Below are positions 43,601 through 55,600 of a stretch of DNA of 64,000 bases, piece after piece. The stretch is taken from assembly GCA_963680875.1 (NCBI GenBank), contig OY804579.1, forward strand, positions 78,543,095-78,607,094, written 5' to 3'. This DNA is from Bathymodiolus brooksi (taxonomy: Eukaryota; Mollusca; Bivalvia; Mytilida; Modiolidae). Position 1 is the first letter of the stretch. Each line of letters starts with the position of its first letter. The position numbers and the translations under genes were made by a program. The notes under the pieces were generated by a model that was given only the letters and a program-made list of their open reading frames with translations, had not been told where the DNA came from and searched no databases.

Positions 43601-46600
43601 AATTTTTATCGAAGTCCCGAACTTCGTTGTGTATAAATATATATAATTTGACTCCTGTTGAGTCGAATTCGGATGAATCGAAATTTCGGTTGTCTCGAAT
43701 AAAAGTTTTGGTCCCGAGATGTAGAAAGCCATATTATTTACATTCGTTAAGTCAAATTTACCTGTCAAAACATGTGTATTACCTTAGGATTAAAATCGGA
43801 TCACAGGTGAAACATCCAGTCATTGAATTTGACATTTTTACCTTAGGCTATTTCATGTGTTTATTTCACAATCTGTCAAATTAATTAGTGATAATATTTG
43901 AATTGGCTTGGTATTATGACACAGGTTAGATGTGTACAATCAAAAATTATCGATTCATAATAAGTGCGCTTGGGTCGGCATACATCAATGATTATGAAAA
44001 GTACACAAAGGAAGCGTTTTATCTATTGAATTATTTGTCGGAAATTAATTTTGATTAAAGAAGAATAGTTTTCTTCTACACTTTATTGAATAATAAAAAC
44101 ACACAATTTATTGTAAATAAACAGTATTGCACAAAGAAAAATACGTCATGATGGGTGAAGTTTAATGACAATGCAACAGGTGAAAAGCATAAACAAAACA
44201 GATAAACATATTCATTCACACAAAAAAAGATATCTAGAAGTTATCAGTCATTTCACAAGATTCAAAGAATTTAACAGAGAGAAAAAAACAGCAACAAAAA
44301 CATCGAATATATTTAAAATCGTTCCGAGAATAGGGACATGCGATGCTGGTTTTAGCTCTTCAAAATTTCGCTCGAGTTGTCTCCCTTTCGTTGTTAAACA
44401 AACTACACTTCCGGTATCTTCGTAGCTCCTCTTGAGTCGAACTACGGTTGACTCGAATTTTTTCCATGGCCCCATCGAATTCGAGATAACGAGAGTCAAC
44501 TGTGCGATGTTTATAATTGTAGTGGCCGTCATGGTCATGATCGTATGGTTGTTAGATTTACAACTTCCTGTGCAATCAGTGCCTATCACCACAAAAGTTG
44601 TGAGTTTTAACCCTGTTTATGGCGAGGTGTACTCGATACATAATGTGATAAAGTTTGTCAGTGACTTGCGACAGGTCAGTGGTTTTCTCTGGTTTCCTCC
44701 ACCAATAAAACTGACCACCACGATATAACTGAAATATTGTTGAAAGTGGCGCTAAACACCATAATCAAACAAACAAATTTATATTTGTACAGATAGTGAA
44801 TCTCAGTAAACAGAAACATAAATCTTACCTATTTTTTTTGTTTTTTTTGTTTACCAAACAATTTTTTTCATATCCCAAAAATCATTGCAAAAAAAAAGAA
44901 GAATAATAAATAATGCTTTTGATGGTCTTCGTGCCAATTCTTGAGATAAAGATATTGTGCTTGATTTATATTTACAATGGTTTAGAATTTATGGTTGTGT
45001 AATTTCAATCACAACACTATTTCATTTTTAAACCAGTCAGGTGGAATGATCAGCTAAAAGGAAAACTTTACAATTATTTAATTTATAAATCAAACTAACA
45101 AAACGATTGCATTAGGTCAGAAAGGATATGGTTGTAAATGAACATGAGAGACTACACAACTTTCCACTTAGACACAAATTAAAGTAAAGGAACAGTGATT
45201 TTATTGTTGCTCTATAACAGTCACAGTACGGTCTTCAACAATGAACATAACTCATACCCTAAGATGAGTGTGGAATGCCCCATAGCCATGTACAGATATA
45301 AACCAATTACCTACAAATAGCACCTGGTCCCATTAATTACAAGACATTTTTTTATATACAGTGGAAATTGTCTAATCTGACACACCAATGGACCAGGGAA
45401 ATGTGTTGGATTAAATAGGATGTTGGAATACTCAGGTTTTATTTTAGTTAACAGAAATACTTTGGGACAATAAATTTTTGTCAGATTTCACAGGATGTCG
45501 GAAACCTCAGGTGTCGGAAATGAATATCTTACCATTAACACTTCTGACTAGTCTCATACGAGCCACTCCAAGTAGAGTTCCAAACTCCAGGTCTGTATAT
45601 AACTCTCTATGATGTAATCCATCCGCCAATGCTGATTTACTCCACGACCAAAACTCGTCGACATCACTAATATTTATGAATGACTTATCAGCACTATTTA
45701 CAGTTGTCTGTAAAATCGTGTCATCGATGGAAGATTTGAATATGTATGTGTCGTAACTAAAGTTGACGTAGCACAGAGCCATTAATAGCCAAAGGTAGAA
45801 AACGTAGGCTATAAATTGTCGTAGCATAACTCTCATTCTACGTATCTTTTGTCCTTCTTCTTTGGCATTCAGAAGAGCAAATCCTGCCAAAGGTGTAAAC
45901 TTATTTTCCTGAAATATTAAAATTAGCTTAGTTTAGGTTATGGTGTTTAACGCCACTTTCAACAATATTTCAGTAATATCGTGGCGGTCAGTTTTCTTGG
46001 AATATTAAAATAAATAATTCAAAGCATGAAAATTGCACAACTATTATGGTATGTTTCATGGAAATAAAATGCTCTTAAATAAATAAGAAATATCGAAGAA
46101 TATATTCAGAGGACATGGATGTTCCTGCTTCCAGCTGAAATTAGACATGCCTTTTATGGTCCCTGATCTCTTGCATAAATTTCATATGATTTGCTTATGG
46201 CTTATGGGTAAGTTAAGTTATTAAACGGTGACTTAATTTCACAATGCCAAACGACAGGGGCATAAAACCAGGAATGGTCATAAAAATTTTAATTAACCTG
46301 TATTTTGCTGGAGTACACTAACCATTACTTCACTGAGGTGGTTAGATATGATGTTCAGGAGTTCAGATTAGCTAAAGATTTCAAACATGGCACAAAGTTA
46401 GAGATTTCACTTCCATTGTTCCATTATATGCTTCCCAGTTCCATTGTTCGTTGGGATTCTTAATTTTGTGGATCAGCCTAACCATGAAAACCACGAAAAT
46501 TGGTGCCCCACGAATAAAAGTGATTTCGATGAATCTATATACAGCTTGATCGGTTTATACACATTTATATTATTTCATACTATCAATATTCAATAAAAAA

Positions 46601-49600
46601 AAAATGACAAAGAAAAGGCCAGCCTACGATGGGAAAACTGACATACCTTGACCTTCTCGTTTGATGTATCAACTGTTGGTTGTATGTCAATAGCATCATC
46701 ATCTGTTGTATCTTCCTTCTTCAATATACTGGAGGCATAGAACGCAATAACAACAGCCTGTAAAGAGCAGACGATGCAGATTATTATAGAAACTAAGGTT
46801 TCCCTCTCTCAAGCATAGGTGACCCTAGCCGATTTTGGCTATCCTGTTTAGCCCCTTTGGCTGAGTTACTCCCAAATGTTAAAAATGATTTGGTTTTCCA
46901 ACTTTTCGACTTTGAGCATACCTGATGAAGGTCATTCCAGAAGAGCATCGTAAATTTAATACATATGTGTTTATTAAAAGGAGAGTTATACTACAGTAGA
47001 AAAGACCAGTCCATTTGTTTTTTCTTTAAACCCAGGTTAAGTTATTTTAAATATCAGTAACAAACATAGAGACTCTTATTTCTTTCATAACTCTACCGAG
47101 TTGGGTAAATTAATTTGATAAGTTACACATACAAGGCTGACTATATATTAGATCTAGATATATTGAAGTTTGGTTATAAAATGAAAAGATTTAACAATAT
47201 ACAATGTTACGTTAAAGTTTGTCAGTGACTTGCAACAGGTCGGTGGTTTTCTCTGGTTTCCTCCAGCAATAAAACTGACCACCACGATATAACTGAAATA
47301 TTGTTGAAAGTGGCGTTAAACAGTAAACACCATGAACCTGAACATGAAAAGATTTCATATCCCCATAAAATAAGTCGACTTGACTGTGTTAACAGTACAT
47401 CTTGTATCTTACATACCTTTAGAGGTTCTATAATGATGAAGGACATAGCAATACAGAATAGTAAAGCCAGTATCCACTGGAGGGCAACATCTGCCCCAAA
47501 CTGCTGGCCGTACATGATAACTAGTACAACAGATGTTACACACAGAAGGAAACAGATGACGTAGGCAATATACACAAACCAGGCTGGTAATGTACAACTA
47601 GAAGATTCTTCGCGACGTTCTAATAATTGCATTTCACCTCGATCTGAAATGAAAGATTAAATAAATTACAGCTAGGGTGGTTAAACTTTTTCCAATATTA
47701 ATCACATCGCTGGTGTAATGGTTAGCATCCTCAACTCGAGTGCAGTAGATCGTGGGTCCAAGTTCCAGTCAGATTAAACCAAAAATAATGAAAATTGATA
47801 TTTGTTGCTTCTCTGCTAATCATGCAGCATTAAGGAGAAAGAGCAAAGACTGGTTGGTTCAGAATCAGGATAATGTGTCAGAGTGGAGCAACATGTCTGT
47901 CTACTTGTGGACTGTTGTTTCACTGAGCTAGCACTATAAAATTCAATGAAGCATGTAGGTCTAGTATAAAATGAATATCATCATCATCTCATTGAAATGA
48001 AACTTGTTCTTGTGGTGACATAGCTGCAAAATTGCTCACAAGGAATATCTCTCACTACCTATTTATAGATTCAAATAAAAGAATAAAGAGTTTCTTTGTG
48101 AATTGTGATTGCAAAATTCAATGTGATAATGAAATTATACTTCTGGCATTTTCATGTACTAGGTATAGTTTCATAGTTATTATTTAAAGTATGTACATCT
48201 TTGCATAGGTGACCTAAGCAGATTTTGGTAATCCTGTTTAGGTACTTTGGCTTACTTGCTCACAAAACTTTAAAAATTATTTGACTTTGAGTATACCTGA
48301 TGAAGGTCATTCCAGAAAAGTGTCGTGTATATCAAACTTGATATCTACGCTTTTATTTGCATAGTATTGTACATTAAAAATTGGGATAATTATCATACCT
48401 AGTTCTGGATTTGACTGTTGGGCCAGTCCCATATCAGGTTCCAGTGGACCAATACCTTGGACTGCTGGCATAGAAGATTGTTGGATAGTGGCAGAGTCCA
48501 TAGAATTTGAGGCCCGTAATTTGTTGGCCCAGATAAAAGTACTTCCTGCAGATGTTGGTGGTTTCCTGAAAGAAATTGTGAAGAATTTCACTATTCTGCT
48601 TTATTACAGAAAGTATGTAAAGCTAATGATTGTGGCAATTAAAAAGTTTGTTCATTAGCCAATCAAAGCATCACGAATACTGGGGTATATAGAATATGTC
48701 AGTGAATTGCAGCTGGGCAGGGATTTCTCTAGCTTCTCCAGTTTTCTCCATCAATAAAATTGACTGTCATGATATAGCTGAAATATTGTGTTTATTATTT
48801 AAACTAAGGTTCTCCTCCATCTTGTCCTGTTTAGGCTCTTTGGTTTTATTGCTCTCCAAGACTTTAAATTATTTGACTTTCTGATCATTTGATTTTGAGC
48901 GTACCTGATGAAGGTTATTCCAGAAACTCAACATGAGTACTACATTAAATATCTACATTTATATTGAATATACAATATATGTATTCATTATTACAAAATG
49001 TTTAGGCCCCTTTGATTTTCTAGCTCCTAATAACTTCTAAATAATTTAACTTTGCACATACATTTTTTATTTGTACGTGCTTTAGAAACAGACAGAAAAG
49101 CGAATCTTTGGTGAATATAAAGCAAAAATACCTTTACTGAACAGCTATTGTAATGATTGCAAGATAAAAAGGTGTTAAACACTTGTATTCTATTTACCTA
49201 TCATGTCCATTGATGTGTGGATCTTCTCTGGGGTTATACCCCTTCCCTGACTGTGATGATGTAGGTTTACCGTAGGATCCAATGGTACTTGTAGAATCTT
49301 TTTTACGTAATGGCCTAGACTTTGATTCACTGTCGGATTGTAATATATCATCTACTTCTTTCCAATCACTCTTTTTTGTTGCCGTCCTTCTGTAATTTAT
49401 GTTAATAATTTGTTTTTTAAAAACACTTTTTTTTAATTTATTTCTGAAATAATTTTCAGACAGAAATGTGTACTAGTATGTCTACAAAATTATTGAAAAA
49501 GCAGCTCATGCTAAAAATGTCTGAACACCGCAAAGTATTTGATGAAATAAACTTTATTTAATCTTATCAAATCAAAATTTTTAATTCCTGTCAAGTTTGG

Positions 49601-52600
49601 TTCATATTGGCTCAGCAGTTTTTGATGAAAATACTAAAATGCAAAACACAAACGGCAGACAGCAATTGATGGCAAAAGCTCACACTGACTTTAGTCAAGT
49701 AAGCTCATAAAAGGCATATTGGAAAACTACTGTCAGAAGATTCAGTGTTGTTTTTATTTCATTGTCATATTTTATTTCTAAATAAAACTAAAAGATAAGT
49801 AGGTTTAATGTACAGTCAAACCTGCCCCATGTGGTCACCTCTATTAAGCAGTCACCTGTATTAAATGGTCACATTTTCTTGTCCTCTTATAAAAAATATC
49901 ATATCAATTGAACCTCTTTTAAAAGGTCACCTGTCTTATAAGGCCACTTTTTCTTTGTCTCAAAGGTGACCTCTTAATACAGGTTTAATGTATTTATAAA
50001 ACTGACGTACTTCAGACTAGATCTTGCTCCACCACCCATACTGTTACGTTTCTGAATAGCCGTTTGCTCTTTGATCATACATTCTGACTCTACATCATCT
50101 AGGTACTGTAATATTCCATCAGCTACTTCCTTTACCTGTCAAAAATCAATACTATTAGATGTTTCCATTGGTTGACTGCAATCAGTGTCTATCACCACTA
50201 ATGTTGTGAGTTCGCACCCAGCTCAGGCGAGGTGTACTCGATACAACATTATATGATAAAGTTTGTCAGTGATTTGCGACAGGTCTGTGGTTTTCTCTGG
50301 GTACTAAGGTTTCCTCTACCAATAAAACTGTATCAAGATGATATAACTGAAATATTGTTGAAAGTGGTGTTAAACACCATAAAACCAACCAACCAAACCA
50401 TTTATTGGCTGATTGATTGATTGATTGTTTAATGCCAACTTTAGCAATATATCAGCTATATATCCTGGCGTGAACAAATTTTATAAATTAATTATATAAC
50501 TAGAAGACACTTAGAAATAAGACATATTAGATGTTTTCAGTACAGGAAACAATGTCTAAGTAATTAAGGGGACAGAACTCATCAGTATTTTTTGTCTTGA
50601 GATTTTGTTTTCTTGTCATTAATTAGCAAAGTTATTAAGGGGACAGAACTCATCAGAATTTTTTGTCTTGAATTTGTTTTTATTTTTTGCCATTATGAAA
50701 AATTATTGCTTTTGTCATAACAAATTGTTATCAACTACATGTCCTATTCTAAGCAAAGCAATTATGGGGAGATAACTCATCAGTATATTTTGTCTTGAGA
50801 TTTTGTTTTCTTGCCATTATCAATTTTTTTTATTGCTTTTGCCTTTAAATTCTTCATAACATATTTATCAACTAAATGTCCTATTTTATGAACTCACCTC
50901 TTCCTTTCGTTCACTTTTAGAATTTTGTTCATTTTTGGTGATATAAGTTTCATCTTTGTGAGTGACATCTCCTTTAGACCACATGTGTGGATTGTTGGTT
51001 CTTTTTAACTGTAAATAAAAAAAAATTAATTTATTTATATAATATCTTAAGATCAAATTTACATTATATAGTATAACGTTTATTTCTTAAATATTTGATT
51101 TGCAAACTATTTCTGACCAAAAAAAAACCTAACTCATTAGCTGATTGAAATCTAGATAACAAAAATATGTTAAATCAAGTCTGTTGTAATTGAAATAAAT
51201 TAAATACCCAGAATATTCAAATCTATTTATTTCTCTGAGATATAAATATAGAATAATGGCAATTTTGAATGAATGTCGAGACAGACATTATCCCTAATAT
51301 CTCAGAGATTCTGATAGGACAAGCTGGGATATTTGTGATAATGTCTATCGAGGCCTTCAGAACTGATGTTATTGTTTTTATCGTTGTCGTCATGATGTGT
51401 TTTACGTCAGATTGACCAATAAAGTTGCACATGCGAGCTACGAAATGACCTAATATTTTTGTGGATCAAGGTCAGTTCAGTGTTCCAGACTTTATCAGCA
51501 GTGCACATCAAAGGGAAAATGTCCAATTTGCCAATGAATTCAATTTCTAACCAAAATTAGTTAGCCTGGTACATGAAATATATTCTTCAGTTACTTAAGT
51601 AATGATATTGATATAAAGTGTGGTGGTGTTAACCTGTTTAATGTGTTCCCCCGCTAACCTGGTTGATGTGTTCCCCTCCCCCCCCCCCTTTCTTGATTTC
51701 TAAGAGTACAGTCAAACCTGTATTAAGAGGTCACATTTGGGACAAAGGAAAAGTGGTCTTTTAGTGCAGGTGACCTCTTAAAAAAGGTTCAATTCATATA
51801 AAGTTTTCCATAACAGGACAAAATTAAGGTGATCCTATAATGCAGTTGACCACTTAATAGAGGTGACCACTTGGGCAGGTTGGACTGTATATTTAATTAC
51901 CTTTCCTTCTGTACTGGTACCCATACTTCCAATACCACTGTCAAATGAATTAACAGCTTTGTTTAGACTGTCATCTGTAGCTTGTCGTGTCATTTTTAAT
52001 GTCTTACTTCTTCTAAGGTGGTGTTGTGTCATCGTGGCTTGCTAAAAAATAAAGCATATAATTATTAGTACCACCAGTGGAGCAGGAAAAACTTACCCTT
52101 CAGAAGCACTTGAGATCACACCCGGTTTTTTTTTGTTGTGGATTTGTATTGCTCGATCTTTATCTTTTTATGTAGCTCTTTGTCAACTATTGGTTTGTCT
52201 TTTTGTCCTTTTTTTTTGGCCATTGAATAGTGTAATGTTTTTTTATTGATGGCTTCTGATTACCTCTTGGTATCTTAAAACTTTTCATATTGTTCTCCCC
52301 AAAGTTCTATTTTGATATTATCAAAGTAAAATTCAACTTGAATACAGTCATATGTCCCCTCCCACATTGATCAAACTTATCTGATCACCATAGAGTCCTA
52401 TACCCCTTCCCATGCCCTTACCCTTAAACTTAACTATCTTACCACAAAGGAGTCCTATGCCCCCTCCCACATTGATCAAACTTATCTGATCACCATGGAG
52501 TCGCATACCCCTTCCCATGCCCTTACCATTAAAGCTAATTATCTTACCATTAGAGAATCTGTTGTACTTTCTCTGTCATAACAAGATATAAGGTCGTCGT

Positions 52601-55600
52601 TGGTCTTGAAGGAACCAGCTAAATTTGGATCATAATCAATTTCTATTGTCTGTGCTGTTCCAAGACGATTTCCCTGTTCAAAAATATTGGTCTGAAAAAA
52701 GAAAATGAAATATTATATCAATAGTTCTATGGGAAATATAAATTACCATAGATTATATAATTTTATACACAAAGGACACAAGCATAGATAATATGTTCAT
52801 TACAAAAAACAAACTAACATACTACTATATACAAACATATTTTTGGCGTTTGGCTGTCTCAGCGTACTATCACAACATCCAGTATTTTAAATAGACAGAT
52901 CAAGAATAGTGTGTCATTGTAGGCAAACTGCGGTTTGCTTGTCAAACATAAATTTAGACTGGAGGGAATCAGAGCGGCTGGAAGAACACCAGTGTCTGAC
53001 CCAGTATAAAGCTACTACAAGACATCGAACTATACCTCCCAGATTTCTTCATTCCTTGTTGAGCTGCGGCCCAGTTGAAGTATCAGAAAGGAATCTAGAT
53101 ATCTGGGCTGTAGAACTGTTAGCATAAACCTTTGTCCGAGAGAAGACTCAGAAAAGTGTGCAAGGTTTGTGCTATAAGTTAGGAGTGTTGTGACCTTAAT
53201 TTCAACATAACCTCTAATTTGGAATTTATGATAGAAAAATCAGAAATTATCCCCACGAACAGATGTTGAGGGAAAAGGATAGGATCATTACCGAGACAGC
53301 TGGTCCCCATCTCATATAATCAAACCTTATTATCTGGAATTTGGCTAAGTCATAGTCTTGGATTACTCGAAGCAAAACAAGGTCTGTTGTTTGTAGTAGG
53401 GTTAGAGTTATGGTGTTTAACACCACTTTTAACAATATTTCAGTTATATTGTGGCAGTCAGTTTTATTGGTGGAGGAAACAGGAGTACACCGAAAAAACC
53501 ACCGACCTGGTGCAAGTCATTATAAAATGTTATCATATAATGCTGTATTGAGTACACCTCGCCATGAGCAAAATCTAAACTCACAACTTTAGTGGTGATA
53601 GGCACTGATTGCATAGGTAGTTGTAAATCCAAATACAACACGATCACGACCACGATGGTCCCTGTGTTTGTAGTATTTATTAGTATAATATAACACTGAT
53701 AACTCAAATACTATTAATTCAAAGTACAATAGCAAGTCAGTTTAACTCTGATTTTACTAGACCAACATGCTTAGTTGGATTTTTTTGTGCCCAGTCAGTG
53801 AAACAACAGTTCGCAGTTAGACATGTTGCTCCACTCTGACACATTATTCTGATTCTGAACCAACAAGTCTTTGCTCTTACCCCTTATGTGGTGTTCTTAG
53901 CAGAGAAACAGCTAATAACCTCACATGTAATACAGTGGAACTTGCACAATCTGACACCTGAGTTTTTCCGACATCCTGTGATATTCAACAAAAATTTATG
54001 GTCCCAAAGTATTTCTGTTGACTAAAATAAAACCTGAGTAGTCTGACATCCTGTCACCAAACTCATTTGCCTGGTTCCTTGGTGTGTCAGATTAGACAGG
54101 TTCTGACATCCTGTACAACCCAACACATTTCCCTGGTCCCTTGGTGTGTTGGATTAGACAGGTTCTGACATCCTGTACAACCCAACACATTTCCCTGGTC
54201 CCTTGGTGTGTCGGATTAGACAGTTTTTTTAAATCCTGTCACCCAACACATTTCCCTGGTCCCTTGGTGTGTCGGATTAGACAGGTTCTGACATCCTGTC
54301 ACCCAACACATTTGTCTGGTCCATTGGTGTGTCGGATTAGACAGGTTCTGACATCCTGTCACCCAACACATTTGCCTGGTCTATTGGTGTGTTGGATTAG
54401 ACAGGTTCTGACATCCTGTACAACCCAACACATTTCCCTGGTTCCTTGGTGTGTCGGATTAGACAGGTTCTGACATCCTGTACAACCCAACACATTTCCC
54501 TGGTCACTTGGTGTGTTGGATTAGACAGGTTCTGACATCCTGTACAACCCAACACATTTCCCTGGTCCCTTGGTGTGTCGGATTAGACAGGTTCTGACAT
54601 CCTGTACAACCCAACACATTTTCCTGGTCCCTTGGTGTGTCGGATTAGACAGGTTCTGACATCCTGTACTACCCAACACATTTCCCTGGTCCCTTGGTGT
54701 GTTGGATTAGACAGGTTCTGACATCCTGTACAACCCAACACATTTCCCTGGTCCCTTGGTGTGTCGGATTAGACAGTTTTTTTAAATCCTGTCACCCAAC
54801 ACATTTCCCTGGTCCCTTGGTGTGTCGGATTAGACAGGTTCTGACATCCTGTCACCGAACACATTTGTCTGGTCCATTGGTGTGTCGGATTAGACAGGTT
54901 CTGACATCCTGTCACCCAACACATTTGCCTGGTCCATTGGTGTGTTGGATTAGACAGGTTCTGACATCCTGTACAACCCAACACATTTCCCTGGTTCCTT
55001 GGTGTGTCGGATTAGACAGGTTCTGACATCCTGTACAACCCAACACATTTTCCTGGTCCCTTGGTGTGTCGGATTAGACAGGTTCTGACATCCTGTACAA
55101 CCCAACACATTTCCCTGGTCCCTTGGTGTGTCAGATTAGACAGGTTCTGACATCCTGTACAACCCAACACATTTCCCTGGTCCCTTGGTGTGTCGGATTA
55201 GACAGGTTCTGACATCCTGTACTACCCAACACATTTCCCTGGTCCCTTGGTGTGTCGGATTAGACAGGTTCTGACATCCTGTACAACCCAACACATTTCC
55301 ATGGTCCCTTGGCAGGCCTCGACATTAACGTTTGTCCGATACCAGTGAAAACTGACGTCGGACAAGTAGATCTTGTATTACGGTTGTCTGACGGGACAAG
55401 TGAAAAAATCAGAGATTCCCAAACGTGCCGGTACGACGAACAAATCTATTTCCACTGGTATAAAATACTGGTTTTGTTGTATAAAAGAGCCCTGTTTGAT
55501 CTCCAATTTGTCCATAATTCATTTTGATTAAAACTAAAGTGAAACGCCAGATCAAAACTGTTTTATTGTGTCATTTATCATTCCTCCATATGAAGTTCAA

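Noticed and set aside
52909..53127. 72-codon plus-strand frame near 53 kb
   Set aside because: No recognisable domain and no splice or repeat context; I see nothing to support a gene.
54141..55026. Two 110-codon open frames in the 54-55 kb array
   Set aside because: They translate satellite units (CVGLDRF-type repeats) and repeat with the array period; no start context or relation to a gene.
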